Shown: positions 53,535 through 63,164, counted from the first letter of the stretch. The stretch: DNA of 64,000 nt from Adhaeribacter aerolatus (GCF_007991635.1 NZ_BJYS01000020.1:62001-126000), one strand, 5' to 3'. Numbers and translations: made by a program. The notes: a model not told the origin generated them from the sequence alone.

Positions 53535-54416
53535 TTAGCCGAGTTTAACGGAGGTCATGGTGAGCGAACCAGCCACGGCTTTGTCGTTGAAGAACGAAAC
53601 CGCATCTTTTTCTCCTTTTAAGCCCAGGGTATATAATAGCGGCAAATAATGTTCCGGTGTCGGGATGGCCAAACGCGCTTCAGGACCCAACCGGTCGTAA
53701 TGAATCAGGTTGGTGTAGTCGCCGCCGGCTATTAATTCCTTAAACTTGGTATTGAGTTGCAGGGCCCAATCGTAACCGTAGGCATCCTGGTTTAATTTAT
53801 CCCAGGCCACCATGCGCAGGTTGTGCACCATATTACCACTGCCCATAATCAGCACGCCTTTTTTGCGGAGGGCATAGAGCTCTTTGGCCAAATCAAAATG
53901 GTATTGCGGCCCTTTGGTGTAGTCGATGCTTAGTTGCAGTACTGGAATATCTGCTCCGGGATACATGTGGCGCACAATGGTCCAGGTACCATGGTCCAGG
54001 CCCCAATCGTGGTCCAGTTCTACGTGAGCGCTCTGCAGCAGCGCAACAGTTTCCCGGGCTAGAGCCGGATTACCGGGCGCCGGGTATTGCACATCGAACA
54101 AAGCCTGCGGAAAGCCGCCAAAATCGTGAATCGTCTGGGGGAAATCCATGGCAGTAATTTTGGTGCCTTTGCTAAACCAATGCGCCGAAACTACCAGCAC
54201 CGCTTTGGGCGTGGGAATTTCCTGTGCCATTTTTGTCCAGTGCCTGCTAAACTCATTGTCTTCAATGCCGTTCATGGGCGAACCGTGGCCCACAAAAAGT
54301 ACCGGCATCAGATATCCGTCTTCTTTTAAATCGGAGGTAAACTTATTAAATGCGCTTAAACCTGTCATTCCTACTGCTCCTGCTACAAGGGTTTTTATAA
54401 AATTCTTTCGCTGCAT
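53535..54416 (-). CDS. DODA-type extradiol ring-cleavage dioxygenase family protein
   Basis: I start at ATG 54416 ('MQRKNFIKTLVAGAVG'), which gives a signal-like N-terminus; the ATG at 54440 adds an unlikely 8 residues. It shows the 4,5-DOPA dioxygenase pattern: 'VLFVGHGSPMNGIEDNEFSR', 'AVLVVSAHWFS', 'HDFGGFPQALFDVQYPAPG', 'DHDWGLDHGTWTIVRHMYPG' and 'LIMGSGNMVHNLRM'. The His residues in 'GHGSP', 'SAHW' and 'LDHGTW' are candidate metal ligands. Substrate: an aromatic catechol or another small phenol. Confidence 0.88.
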   Translation of the reverse strand: MQRKNFIKTLVAGAVGMTGLSAFNKFTSDLKEDGYLMPVLFVGHGSPMNGIEDNEFSRHWTKMAQEIPTPKAVLVVSAHWFSKGTKITAMDFPQTIHDFGGFPQALFDVQYPAPGNPALARETVALLQSAHVELDHDWGLDHGTWTIVRHMYPGADIPVLQLSIDYTKGPQYHFDLAKELYALRKKGVLIMGSGNMVHNLRMVAWDKLNQDAYGYDWALQLNTKFKELIAGGDYTNLIHYDRLGPEARLAIPTPEHYLPLLYTLGLKGEKDAVSFFNDKAVAGSLTMTSVKLG

Positions 54417-54564
54417 GGTTATCACCTGCCCGCAAACCAAAAGCTTGCGGCAATTTTCTTTTATTTTGATAATGCAAAGTTACAATGCCTGGAGCAGGGC
54501 TCTATTGATGTGGGTTAAGAAATAGCCTTGATCTAAATCAACTGGTTTGTTTCCCAGGCAGCCT

Positions 54565-55110
54565 TTATTTTCCGGAGGCAAGTTGTTTGCGAATGCGGCT
54601 CAGCGTTTCGGGCGTAACACCCAGGTAGGAGGCAATCTGCTGCTGGGATATGCGCTGGGCAATATTGGGGTAAGATTCCAGGAGCTTGGTATATTTTTCT
54701 TCGGCCGAATAGCTTAAAGAACTTAACACCCGGCGCTGCATGGCAATTAAGCTTTTCTGCAACAGAATGCGGAAATAACGTTCCATTTTGGGCACCTTTA
54801 GCAGCAATTCTTTCTGCGCCTCGCGGGTTAACAGCAATAGTTCGGCATCTTCCAGCGCATCTATGTTGTAGGCCGAAGGTTCTTCGGTTAAAAAACTGTA
54901 AGAATCGGCAATCCACCAGCCTTCAAAAGCAAACTGAATCACGTGCTCCTGATCTTTTTTATCGACGTGGTACGAACGCAGTACGCCTTCCTGCAACAAA
55001 TATTGCTTTCTGCGCAATTTCTTCAGAGTAAAAAAACTGGCACACAATTGCATCTCGTCTTCGTTCAGAAAAACTTTTTCACGAATGCTTTTAGCCAGTA
55101 CTTCGTACAT
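54565..55110 (-). CDS. Crp/Fnr family transcription regulator
   Basis: This 181-residue protein has an N-terminal cyclic-nucleotide-binding-like domain ('KLRRKQYLLQEGVLRSYHVD', 'HVIQFAFEGWWIADSYSFLT') and a C-terminal helix-turn-helix ('ISQQQIASYLGVTPETLSRI'). It lies 148 bases upstream of the DODA-type gene on the same strand. No Cys cluster for an FNR iron-sulfur site is visible. Confidence 0.93.
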   Translation of the reverse strand: MYEVLAKSIREKVFLNEDEMQLCASFFTLKKLRRKQYLLQEGVLRSYHVDKKDQEHVIQFAFEGWWIADSYSFLTEEPSAYNIDALEDAELLLLTREAQKELLLKVPKMERYFRILLQKSLIAMQRRVLSSLSYSAEEKYTKLLESYPNIAQRISQQQIASYLGVTPETLSRIRKQLASGK

Positions 55111-55325
55111 GAAAATCTATTTTCAGGAATTTTGGGGTACTTACAGCCTTAATTTTTATATCTAAATTACCGGCGCTGCCTTTCAAATTCAAAAGCTAAC
55201 CTAACAGGGCAAAACGGATAATGCTTGCCCGTAGGAGCTTGATTTTTCCTGCCAACTGCCAAGCGGCCCGCGCGAAATTTCTACTGGCCCTTGTCTTTTG
55301 TAAACAGCATTCCCGATACCTTTGA

Positions 55326-56471
55326 TTATCGTTTAGCGGTAGCAAAAGTGTTCAGCTTCCACTCATCTTGCCAGCGTAGTACCGGTTTACCATTCTCGAA
55401 AACCAGGGGCAGCCAGATGTAACGGCCATCGATGGGGTTATTGGGTCGCCAGCGGTCGGCCATAAAGATGAAGGCATCTTTTTTACCGGCTACCGGCAAA
55501 ATAAAAGTACCCTGCGATTCAAACGTTAAGTCCGCGCCTTGGCCTACGGCCGGGTTACCTAGAGGTTGCCAGGGTCCCCACATAGACTCGGAAACAAAGG
55601 AGCGGGCGGCATTGGGGTCCCAACCGGTACAACCGGAGGTTATCAGGTAATATTTGTCTTTGTATTTACATATAGCCGGCGCCTCGTTGTGACCGGCCGG
55701 CGCTACCGCCAGCCACTTACCGGTAAAATTCAAATAATCATCCGTCAGTTCCGAAATATGCAGCGTCAGGTTTTCTTCGGCGGCGTGCAGGTGATAGGCT
55801 TTGCCATTGTCATCTACATACACGGTCATGTCCCGGGCCATCTGCCCTTTCTCGAAATCGCGCCGGATAAACAAACCTTCGGCTACTTCGTGCTTCCATT
55901 CGTCGCCCCAGGCTTTTAAATCTTTTTCGGTTATGGTTTTGGCTTTCCAGGCCGGGTTGAAATTAATGGGCCACACCCCGGCATTCGGCCGGTGCGATTT
56001 CAGGTAGGTATAAGGTCCGGCGGGGGAATCGCTTACGGCTACGGCGGTGCGGGCAGCATTGTATCCTTGCCCTTTCAGCTCCAGATGAAACCACATCACA
56101 AACTTTTTGGTGCGGGCATTATACACCACTTTGGGGCGTTCTATCACGCAGCCTTTTTCTATTTCGGAGCCGCTGTTTTCGGGCGCCACCGGTAGCGCAA
56201 TACCTTCGTTCTGCCAGTTATACAAATCGGTGGAGGAATAACAGCTAACCCCAACATTGGCGCGGTTACCGCCTTTACCGGCTGTTTTGTGCTCTCCGAA
56301 CCAGTAATATTTACCTTTATGAAAAAGAATACCGCCCCCGTGCGCGTTAATATGCTCGCCATCCGTATCGAGCCAGATTTCCCCAGGTTTAAAGGAAGTA
56401 TTTAAAGCTGGAAAAACCGGTTTCCACCAACCTAGTCCGGCCAAAATCACTATCAAAAAAATACTTTTCAT
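55326..56471 (-). CDS. Glycoside hydrolase family 43-like exported protein
   Basis: This 381-residue protein has a signal peptide ('FLIVILAGLGWWKPVFPA'). The five-bladed propeller holds the GH43 features: 'WLDTDGEHINAHGGGILFHK' (catalytic-base region), 'KGKYYWFGEHKT', 'VIERPKVVYNARTKKFVMWF', 'ARDMTVYVDDNGKAYHLH' and 'GHNEAPAICKYKDKYYLITS', where the Glu is the candidate acid. Such proteins act on arabino- or galacto-type chains. It is the last gene of a minus-strand unit (BNR protein, beta-helix protein, GH43), 60 bases after the beta-helix stop. Confidence 0.9.
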   Translation of the reverse strand: MKSIFLIVILAGLGWWKPVFPALNTSFKPGEIWLDTDGEHINAHGGGILFHKGKYYWFGEHKTAGKGGNRANVGVSCYSSTDLYNWQNEGIALPVAPENSGSEIEKGCVIERPKVVYNARTKKFVMWFHLELKGQGYNAARTAVAVSDSPAGPYTYLKSHRPNAGVWPINFNPAWKAKTITEKDLKAWGDEWKHEVAEGLFIRRDFEKGQMARDMTVYVDDNGKAYHLHAAEENLTLHISELTDDYLNFTGKWLAVAPAGHNEAPAICKYKDKYYLITSGCTGWDPNAARSFVSESMWGPWQPLGNPAVGQGADLTFESQGTFILPVAGKKDAFIFMADRWRPNNPIDGRYIWLPLVFENGKPVLRWQDEWKLNTFATAKR

Positions 56472-56531
56472 CGGAAGCTATTTTATTTTCTAAATTAATC
56501 CCACGCGGTTAATGCGCACAAGCACCATCCT

Positions 56532-58157
56532 TTACCGGGCCGGTTCATGAATACCAATGCTGGGGTGCTGGCCCGGCACTACCAAATTGCCGAAAAAATC
56601 TTTTATTGGTGCTGTTACCAGGGGTAAGCCTTTGCCCACAACCGGCGAGCCCACCTCCACCTGAAATGTTTTTAGAGCGGCCAGACCGTCCGCTTTTTTT
56701 AGCCTTACTATTTTAAAGCCCGGAGCTGCTGTCATACCGGCGGAGTCGGCGGGTTGCTGGTGATGCCGCCCGTAATATAAGTTATTTCTAAAAAAGTTGC
56801 GGCTGCTTTGGCCGTACAAATATTTAACGCCTCCTTCTACGTAAAAAATATTATTCGCAAAAAGCGTACTGTCGGCGTAGCCGTGCCAGGTATCCAGGTT
56901 TATCAGGGTGCTGTCCATGCCGGCACGCCGCTGGGTAACATAAATCAGGTTGTTGTAAATGCGCGTGTTGCGGGTAGGTCCGGCCACATGAATTACCGGC
57001 GAAAAACCGGCGTGCTGGCCTTGCGTGCGGTGCCCGTCGTTGATGCTAACATTGTACCGGATAATGCTGCCCACGTTGCCGGCATTATTACTCGCCGGGG
57101 AGCTGCCATCGTTGCAAACCAGCAAAAAGCCGCCTTCGTTATCGTGGCTGTAATTGTACTGAATAATGGTATTGCGGCAGTTCCAGTCGGAGTCGAAACC
57201 TTGTCCGTCCCAAGGCGCTTTGTGGTCGCTTACTTCGTTGTACTGAATAAGGGTGTTGTCGCAACTCCAGGGCCAGATGCCGGCAGCCGCTTCGCCGCGG
57301 GGTAACAGCCGCGGGCAATCGCGCATCACGTTGTATTCTATTAAAGCACCGTCGCAGCCGGTGGGCACAATGCCATCGCCGGGTACGCCTTCCAGCAGGT
57401 TTTTACGGATAACTACGTTTAAATTCGGATACCACTGGCTACGGCGCCAGTTACCGTTAATCAAAATACCATTGCGACCGCAGTTTTTTATACTACAGTT
57501 TTCTACCAGTAACCCATCGAACCGAGAAGGCGTTTGGCGACCGCCGTTTATGAAAATAATGCCGGCCCCGCCGCCCTGCTGTTTTACCAGGCTGCCGTTT
57601 ACCTCGTGTACCTCCAGGTTGCGCAGCGCAATGTTATGGGCCGTACCGAAATCCGCTATTTCTACTTGTACGCCGTACCTTTTGGCCTCCCGCTCTTTGC
57701 CCTGGTTAGAAATAGCTAAATTATCCACCTGGATGTACTGGGTATTGTACAGCAGCACCGCCGCTTGATATTTTCCATTCGCCCTTATTTGGGGTTTGGC
57801 TCCTTTTCCGTACTGGTCGATAATAATTAACTTGTCCTTTGCGCCGGCGCCCTGTATTTTCAGTTGACCTTCATAAGTAGTACCAGCTTTAAACAGCAAT
57901 TTATCACCGGGTGCAAAAACCTGGCTGTTTACTTTGGCTAAGGTTTTCCAGGCTTGTGCCGGCGAGCGGCCGGTGTGGGCATCATCTCCTTTAACGGCAT
58001 CTACGTAAAACAGCCTCTCCGCAGCAGCTTTTTGGCTCGCCCGCTGCGAAAAAGTACAGGCGGAGCAGCAGAAAAGCAGAAAAAATATTCCCCCGATGTT
58101 CTGCTTAGTTAAGAAATATGCTGGAAGGTTTAGCTTTAATTTAATTGTTCGCATCAA
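56532..58157 (-). CDS. Right-handed parallel beta-helix lipoprotein (pectin lyase-like fold)
   Basis: This 541-residue protein has a lipobox ('LFCCSAC'). The body is a long right-handed beta-helix with repeating short strands: 'FYVDAVKGDDAHTGRSPAQA', 'LAISNQGKEREAKRYGVQVE', 'IALRNLEVHEVNGSLVKQQG', 'LLVENCSIKNCGRNGILING', 'TLIQYNEVSDHKAPW' and 'NTIIQYNYSHDNEGG'. This fold is shared by pectate lyases, polygalacturonases and alginate lyases; the catalytic residues cannot be assigned here. It lies 101 bases after the BNR gene stop. Confidence 0.87.
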   Translation of the reverse strand: MMRTIKLKLNLPAYFLTKQNIGGIFFLLFCCSACTFSQRASQKAAAERLFYVDAVKGDDAHTGRSPAQAWKTLAKVNSQVFAPGDKLLFKAGTTYEGQLKIQGAGAKDKLIIIDQYGKGAKPQIRANGKYQAAVLLYNTQYIQVDNLAISNQGKEREAKRYGVQVEIADFGTAHNIALRNLEVHEVNGSLVKQQGGGAGIIFINGGRQTPSRFDGLLVENCSIKNCGRNGILINGNWRRSQWYPNLNVVIRKNLLEGVPGDGIVPTGCDGALIEYNVMRDCPRLLPRGEAAAGIWPWSCDNTLIQYNEVSDHKAPWDGQGFDSDWNCRNTIIQYNYSHDNEGGFLLVCNDGSSPASNNAGNVGSIIRYNVSINDGHRTQGQHAGFSPVIHVAGPTRNTRIYNNLIYVTQRRAGMDSTLINLDTWHGYADSTLFANNIFYVEGGVKYLYGQSSRNFFRNNLYYGRHHQQPADSAGMTAAPGFKIVRLKKADGLAALKTFQVEVGSPVVGKGLPLVTAPIKDFFGNLVVPGQHPSIGIHEPAR

Positions 58158-58188
58158 AAATTATTATTCTAGTAGGTGTCAGCAAATG

Positions 58189-58224
58189 GACCTCCTCCCC
58201 CTACCCCCTCTCAAGGGGGACTTT
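58189..58224 (+). repeat. Dispersed C-rich hairpin repeat, copy 3
   Basis: It starts gacctcctccccctaccccc and contains a short stem (ccccct / aggggg) followed by actttcg. The layout matches copies 1 and 2 near 14.4-14.7 kb. It separates the BNR and beta-helix genes. Confidence 0.6.
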
Positions 58225-58258
58225 CGTAGTTACTACCTTAAATAGTTGGCATTATTAT

Positions 58259-59578
58259 TCAGGGTTTCCACTCCAGTATGCGTACCATCTGGGGTTTAAT
58301 ATTTTCCAGTTTTTCACCGTCGCCCTGTCCTACGTTTTGCACGAACACGTGCAGCAAGCCGCTGTTGCGCCAGAGTTCGGTATCGTAACTGGGTTCCCAG
58401 TGCCCAACAGCATCCGCTGTTAGATCTTTTACCTCCCACTTTTTAGTGGCCAGATCTTTACAAATGCTCACCGATACTTTGCTGCCCCGTTCCTCGTCGC
58501 GGAACAACATGTAGGCCCCAATTTTACCGCCGGTTTGGTTAACCATAATCTGCGGCCGGGCAATAGGTATCTTTTTGGTACCCCCTCCGCTCAAAGAAAA
58601 AGGCGTTTGGCGGTTAGATATCTGCTGCACCTGCCATTGGGTACCATCGTGGAAAACCAGGTGGTACTGCGGTACCGGCGAACCCGCCGGACGGAAATAA
58701 GTGGCGATATACGGTCGGCCTTGCGCATCGGCGTACATCGAGGTTGAGTTGATAAGCTCGCTTTTCTGGGGAATTTTTAAAGCGTATTCGGCTGTGGCTT
58801 CTTTAATGGGCAACTCGTATTTTTCGCCGGTAGATTTTTGCCAGGTTTTGCCGCCATCTACGGAGCGGGCATAAGCCATATCGTGGTTTGATGCTACATC
58901 GGGGCTTTCGCGCCACACCCACGACACATGAATGGTACCTTTACTATCTACAAATGCTTGCCAGTAAGCATTGCGAAGCTTTTCACCATCAATGAGAACA
59001 TCGTGTAAACGGCTCCATTTCTTTTCGCTCCGGCTATACCGGTTCAACACCAAATCGCCGTTACCCGAAGCGCCATTGCGGTAAATAAACAGCAGGTCGC
59101 CGGTAGGTAAGCGGTAAAACTCCGGATAAGTAACCCGTGCTTCGTCTTGACCTACCATAGCCATTTTGGGTGATAACTCCAACGATCCCGGGCTTACGCT
59201 GCGGCTGTAGCGCAACGGATTGTTGTGATGATCCCAGGAAACATGCAAAAAACCGTCGCCGTCCACCATAATGCTAATAGCGTTATGGGCATCTTTTACA
59301 TTTCCCTGGTAACTGGTTCTTTTTACTTCCCACCGCTTACTTTTTAGCGCGCGTCTGGCCAGCACCATATACCCGGCGGTATCGTAATAAGCGGTATACT
59401 GCATGCCCGCATGGCTTACCACCGCGTTTTTCCGGAAAATTACGGCATTGACGGCATTTTTAGACCATCCCAGCCCGACCGGCGTTTCGTTATCTATTCT
59501 TTTGTAAGCCATTGAAACGGCCAATGCGAGTAAAACCAAAACAAAAAAGGAAATTTTAAATCGGAGAAGTGCAGACAT
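58259..59578 (-). CDS. Exported BNR-repeat beta-propeller protein
   Basis: I start at ATG 59578 ('MSALLRFKISFFVLVLLALA'), which gives a clean signal peptide; the ATG at 59638 only adds 20 residues. The propeller carries BNR-type blades: 'VGLGWSKNAVNAVIFRKNAV', 'AISIMVDGDGFLHVSWDHHN', 'SVDGGKTWQKSTGEKYELP', 'GKIGAYMLFRDEERGSKVSV' and 'LRNAYWQAFVDSKGTIHVSW'. The family (PF15892) includes proteins in polysaccharide loci whose relatives are lyases or sialidase-like enzymes, but no catalytic site can be assigned. It heads the three-gene glycan unit. Confidence 0.85.
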   Translation of the reverse strand: MSALLRFKISFFVLVLLALAVSMAYKRIDNETPVGLGWSKNAVNAVIFRKNAVVSHAGMQYTAYYDTAGYMVLARRALKSKRWEVKRTSYQGNVKDAHNAISIMVDGDGFLHVSWDHHNNPLRYSRSVSPGSLELSPKMAMVGQDEARVTYPEFYRLPTGDLLFIYRNGASGNGDLVLNRYSRSEKKWSRLHDVLIDGEKLRNAYWQAFVDSKGTIHVSWVWRESPDVASNHDMAYARSVDGGKTWQKSTGEKYELPIKEATAEYALKIPQKSELINSTSMYADAQGRPYIATYFRPAGSPVPQYHLVFHDGTQWQVQQISNRQTPFSLSGGGTKKIPIARPQIMVNQTGGKIGAYMLFRDEERGSKVSVSICKDLATKKWEVKDLTADAVGHWEPSYDTELWRNSGLLHVFVQNVGQGDGEKLENIKPQMVRILEWKP

Positions 59579-59814
59579 TTGCAATAGGTAATTCAGGCTG
59601 AAGCTAAAATTGGGGTTTGATGGCTGAAATATAATCAAAAAACCGAAGAATATCGCCCCGCCGGCTTATGTGGCTGCCGTACCAATAGCAATGGAAAACG
59701 TAAACGAATATTTTCGGAGGCAGGTGTGTTAAATTAGTTGGTTTCTCGTTTTCTTATTACCGTTTGTCGCGGTAAACTATTATTTTTAATTTTTTCAGCT
59801 AGTATCCTAAAACG

Positions 59815-60966
59815 GTGCAATTAATACATCCAGGCGAAAAGCGGTTGCGGCATATAACCATCCGGGCAAAAAAGAAGACTTTACTTTACAAGTTTATAGT
59901 TTTCCTGAACTGCCTGGCGGCCTTGCTATTGCTGGTTTCCATTCTGGCATCTTATATTAACCCGTCGTTTGCCTGGATGATTGCTCTGATTGGTATTGCC
60001 TACCCGTACATTCTGGTTGTTAACCTGCTTTTTGTTTTGTACTGGTTGCTTTTATTTGACCGCGCCATTTTTATCTCCATCGGGATGGTTCTGGCCGGGT
60101 ACCCGGTTTTGCGCAATCATTTTCAGTTTACCTGGTCTTCGCCCCCGCCGCTGAACCAGGAGAAGGCGTTTAAGTTTATAAGCTTTAACACCCGGCTTTT
60201 TGATGTGTATGGCTGGACCGACCGGATTGACACCCGCACCCGGATTTTTAATTTTATTAAACAGGAAGCTCCCCAGATTTTGTGCATCCAGGAGTTTTAT
60301 ACTTCTACCAGCCGCTCGGGCTTTAACAGCCTCGACAGCATAAAGGCCTTGCAGCAATCGCCGTACGTGCACGTGGCTTACACGGCCACCAAATGGGGCA
60401 CCGACCATTGGGGTATTGCTACCTTCAGTTCCTTCCCGATTGTTAAGAAAGGCAATATTCTTTTTAATGAAATCACGAATAATATTTGTATTTATTCGGA
60501 TATCAAAGTTAACCAGGATACCATCCGGGTATACAATATTCATTTTCAGTCGAACCGGTTCCGGAAAGAAGATTACGAATTTCTAAACAAGCCCGACGAA
60601 CAGAAAGATAAACTTTCGGCTTCCCGGAATATTTTAAACAAACTTAAAACCGCTTCCATCAAACGGTCGAAGCAGGTAGATGCGGTGGCCAACCACATCG
60701 AGCAATCGCCTTACCCCGTTATTATTTGCGGTGATTTTAACGACCCGCCTTCTTCCTATACTTACAATAAAATCAGCGGTAACTTAAAAGACGCCTTTGT
60801 AGAGAGCGGCACCGGCTTTGGTAATACTTATAACGGGCTCATTCCTTTACTTCGGATTGATTATATTTTACACGCGCCCCAAATTAGAAGCGCCGAGTTC
60901 CGGACCGTCAATCAAAAATTCTCAGATCATTTTCCGGTTACCTGCAAAATGGAGATTTTGCCGTGA
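59815..60966 (+). CDS. Membrane-anchored endonuclease/exonuclease/phosphatase (EEP) family protein
   Basis: The start is GTG at 59815; no ATG precedes the first helix in frame. This 383-residue protein has three N-terminal membrane helices (about 24-45, 54-78 and 80-100), then an EEP catalytic domain with 'KFISFNTRLFD', metal Glu in 'QILCIQEFYT', 'IRVYNIHFQSNRF', 'VIICGDFNDPPSSYTY' and the catalytic His pair in 'LRIDYILHAPQ' and 'FSDHFPVTCKM'. It is oriented away from the BNR unit. The substrate (phosphate ester or nucleic acid) is unknown. Confidence 0.88.
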   Translation: MQLIHPGEKRLRHITIRAKKKTLLYKFIVFLNCLAALLLLVSILASYINPSFAWMIALIGIAYPYILVVNLLFVLYWLLLFDRAIFISIGMVLAGYPVLRNHFQFTWSSPPPLNQEKAFKFISFNTRLFDVYGWTDRIDTRTRIFNFIKQEAPQILCIQEFYTSTSRSGFNSLDSIKALQQSPYVHVAYTATKWGTDHWGIATFSSFPIVKKGNILFNEITNNICIYSDIKVNQDTIRVYNIHFQSNRFRKEDYEFLNKPDEQKDKLSASRNILNKLKTASIKRSKQVDAVANHIEQSPYPVIICGDFNDPPSSYTYNKISGNLKDAFVESGTGFGNTYNGLIPLLRIDYILHAPQIRSAEFRTVNQKFSDHFPVTCKMEILP

Positions 60967-61215
60967 GGCGGCTATAATACAGGTTTTGCTGTTGGTTAAG
61001 ATTTTTGCCTTTTAAAGTTGTAGGTAATAGATGGAGAATATAAAGTCTGGCAGGACTAAGTTTTAAAATCAAATCTACTTCTGATAAATAGCACTTTTTA
61101 AGGTCTTATATTAGTAGGGTAAAATACCGCCACTTCTAAATGGTATTACACAAATATGTACTTTTTTTGAAAGATTCCATCTTTCAATGTTAAGGTGCTA
61201 ACTGTTTTCAGAAGC

Positions 61216-61482
61216 CTAAGAAGCCTCCTGGCCGGCGGGCCCCGTTTGGCCGCTCGGGCCTTTCATCTTTCCTTTCCTCCTCCGTCGGAATGCCTCGTCC
61301 CTCGGCACCGGAAACCTGAAAGGCCCTCGCTGTCCAAACTGCTGTAGTATGTGCTTAGCTGCTGCCTTACCAAGTTCAATCTTTATTGAATAATAAGCCT
61401 CCGCAACAAAGCTTTTCCATAATGTTCCGGTTCGGCCGAACTCCTTCCCTGATTCAGGAAAGGTGCCCGGATGGCGGAAGGG
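61216..61482 (-). other. G+C-rich open frame without a start codon (gene remnant or structured repeat)
   Basis: The minus strand has an 88-codon frame from after TAA (61485-61483) to TAG at 61218-61216. It reads 'GTFPESGKEFGRTGTLWKS', 'FVAEAYYSIKIELGKAAAKH', 'GPFRFPVPRDEAFRRRRKGK' and ends 'GPSGQTGPAGQEAS'. No ATG occurs before the late Met in 'KGKMKG'. The DNA around 61228-61325 is markedly G+C-rich and holds many short complementary runs (ggcc, ggcgggcccc). It could be a decayed gene, a dispersed repeat with coding-like composition, or a structured RNA. No intact domain is recognisable. Confidence 0.35.
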
Positions 61483-61670
61483 TTAATCTTATCCAGGGAA
61501 AAAAACAATCATCCGCCGCCGTGGCAAAAGCCGGCGAATAGAAAAAGCGCGGAAGGATAATAAAAATCTTATTCAGAATTAATGCTTGACCAGATTTTCT
61601 ATCGCCTGATCTTAAGCTATCGTGTGAACTTAATTGGAGTGTATATAAATTGTTAAACTACTGAGAAAGG

Positions 61671-61704
61671 AAAACCCCACAGTTCTGAAAAGCCTGTGGG
61701 GTTT
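61671..61704 (-). terminator. Terminator of the glycosyltransferase gene
   Basis: Perfect 10-base stem aaaccccaca / tgtggggttt with a 13-base loop, followed on the minus strand by TCCTTTC. Confidence 0.85.
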
Positions 61705-61793
61705 ACCTGTACTTATTTAACTCTATTATGAGAAATCAGTTTAAACCAGGCAAGTTTAGTTAAAAGGTAATCAGAAATAACTGAAGCTAAACT

Positions 61794-63164
61794 CTATTCC
61801 ACTACAGCCATTTTTTCAACTTCAGTTGCCGCTTTATTTGGCATTTTACTTTCTGGGGTAGTACCCGTGGCAACGGGTTTGCCAATCAGGTCGGCTACGT
61901 ATTTGGCACACAGTGCAGCCGGGTTGTAGAGGTTAAACTCTTCGCTTAGTTGCGTCACATTTTTCTTGTAAACTGGGTTTGCCAGTACCTGCTCTACGTT
62001 CAGGCGCATTTGCTGCGGGGTAGGCGTCTCGGTTTTCAGGTTAATACCTAATTTAAAATAGCCAATGCGGGCGCAAATTTCGTTTTTACCTTCGTGTACA
62101 CCCGCCACTACCAGCGGCAGTTTGTGCTGGATGCCCAGCATCACGCCACCATAACCACCGTTGGTTACATAAACATCGGCCAGCGGCATTACCTCAGAAA
62201 AAGGGATAAAATCTTCGATAATAATGTTAGGCTGCGGGTAACGGGCTCTTAGTTCGGCCGTGCCGGACCCACCCGTGGTAACAATTACCAGCCGGTCCGA
62301 ATCTTTAAAAGCTTCCAGGGTGGGTACAATAATTTTCTCGGGATCGGTTTCGACGGTACCCTGGGTAACCAATATTACTTTTTCGTAGGCCAGCGCTTTG
62401 GCGTGGTGCTTAAAGGTTACTTTGGTGTTTTTCAGGGTAGGCAGCAGCGGACCAATAAACCGGATATTGCGGCCCAAATCGCTTCTTTTGTATTCGAAAC
62501 CGGGCGTACCGCTCTGCAAAACCAAATCAGATTTCCGGTACAGCACATCAAATAAATTTCCTTTCTCCTGCTTAATACCGTATTGATTAAACATATTTTT
62601 AATGAGTTTGCTCGATTCGCCAAATAATATTTTATCAGCAAAAACCCGCATTACGTCTTGTTTACGGCGGCTCCAGAAACTCGTGCGGGGCGTAATGGCT
62701 AAACCATTCGGGGCTAAATCTTTGGAGGTTTCGCTCAGCGGCATGATGCCTATGGAAATAACTTTTTTCTTCAGCTTTTCCCGCACCCACGGAATACCCG
62801 TAAATGTGATATCCGCAATCAGCAAATCGAAATCAAACTCTTCGTTTATCTTTTTAATGTCCTGATAAAACTCCGGACCGCGCAGCAGGAAAACATTTTT
62901 GATGTCGAATTGTAATTTGCTAACCTGGCTTTTACATTTTTCCCGCTCCGGAAACATCTCCTCCGGGTTACCCGCCGAAAAATCAATGGCATTTACCAAT
63001 GGGTAATATGGAATGCCCAGGTTTGTAATTTTTTCTTCATACTTCCGGCCCGTGTACCAACGCACATCGTAGCCGATATTTTTTAAATGAACTGCCAAGC
63101 CGGTTAGCGGGTTAAAGTGGCCGTCGGCAGGGAAATTGGCGAATAATATTTTTTTGGTTTTCAT
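61794..63164 (-). CDS. GT1-type (UDP-glucuronosyltransferase/MGT-like) glycosyltransferase
   Basis: This 456-residue protein is cytoplasmic. N-terminal acceptor domain: 'ILFANFPADGHFNPLTGLAV', 'LKNIGYDVRWYTGRKYEEKI'. C-terminal donor domain: 'KVILVTQGTVETDPEKIIVP', 'LVIVTTGGSGTAELR', 'IIEDFIPFSEVMPLADVYVT' and 'NGGYGGVMLGIQHKLPLVVA' (donor-binding motif). The usual 'HGG' of macrolide transferases is 'NGG' here. Such enzymes attach a sugar to small molecules or lipids. It is divergent from a Rrf2-family regulator that may control it. Confidence 0.9.
   Translation of the reverse strand: MKTKKILFANFPADGHFNPLTGLAVHLKNIGYDVRWYTGRKYEEKITNLGIPYYPLVNAIDFSAGNPEEMFPEREKCKSQVSKLQFDIKNVFLLRGPEFYQDIKKINEEFDFDLLIADITFTGIPWVREKLKKKVISIGIMPLSETSKDLAPNGLAITPRTSFWSRRKQDVMRVFADKILFGESSKLIKNMFNQYGIKQEKGNLFDVLYRKSDLVLQSGTPGFEYKRSDLGRNIRFIGPLLPTLKNTKVTFKHHAKALAYEKVILVTQGTVETDPEKIIVPTLEAFKDSDRLVIVTTGGSGTAELRARYPQPNIIIEDFIPFSEVMPLADVYVTNGGYGGVMLGIQHKLPLVVAGVHEGKNEICARIGYFKLGINLKTETPTPQQMRLNVEQVLANPVYKKNVTQLSEEFNLYNPAALCAKYVADLIGKPVATGTTPESKMPNKAATEVEKMAVVE

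Larger units (their letters stand above)
60967..61793. other. Intergenic region between convergent genes with a G+C-rich island
   Basis: The first 230 bases are ordinary A/T-rich DNA. A G+C-rich island (61216-61482) is listed separately. The terminator of the glycosyltransferase lies at 61671-61704. Confidence 0.6.
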
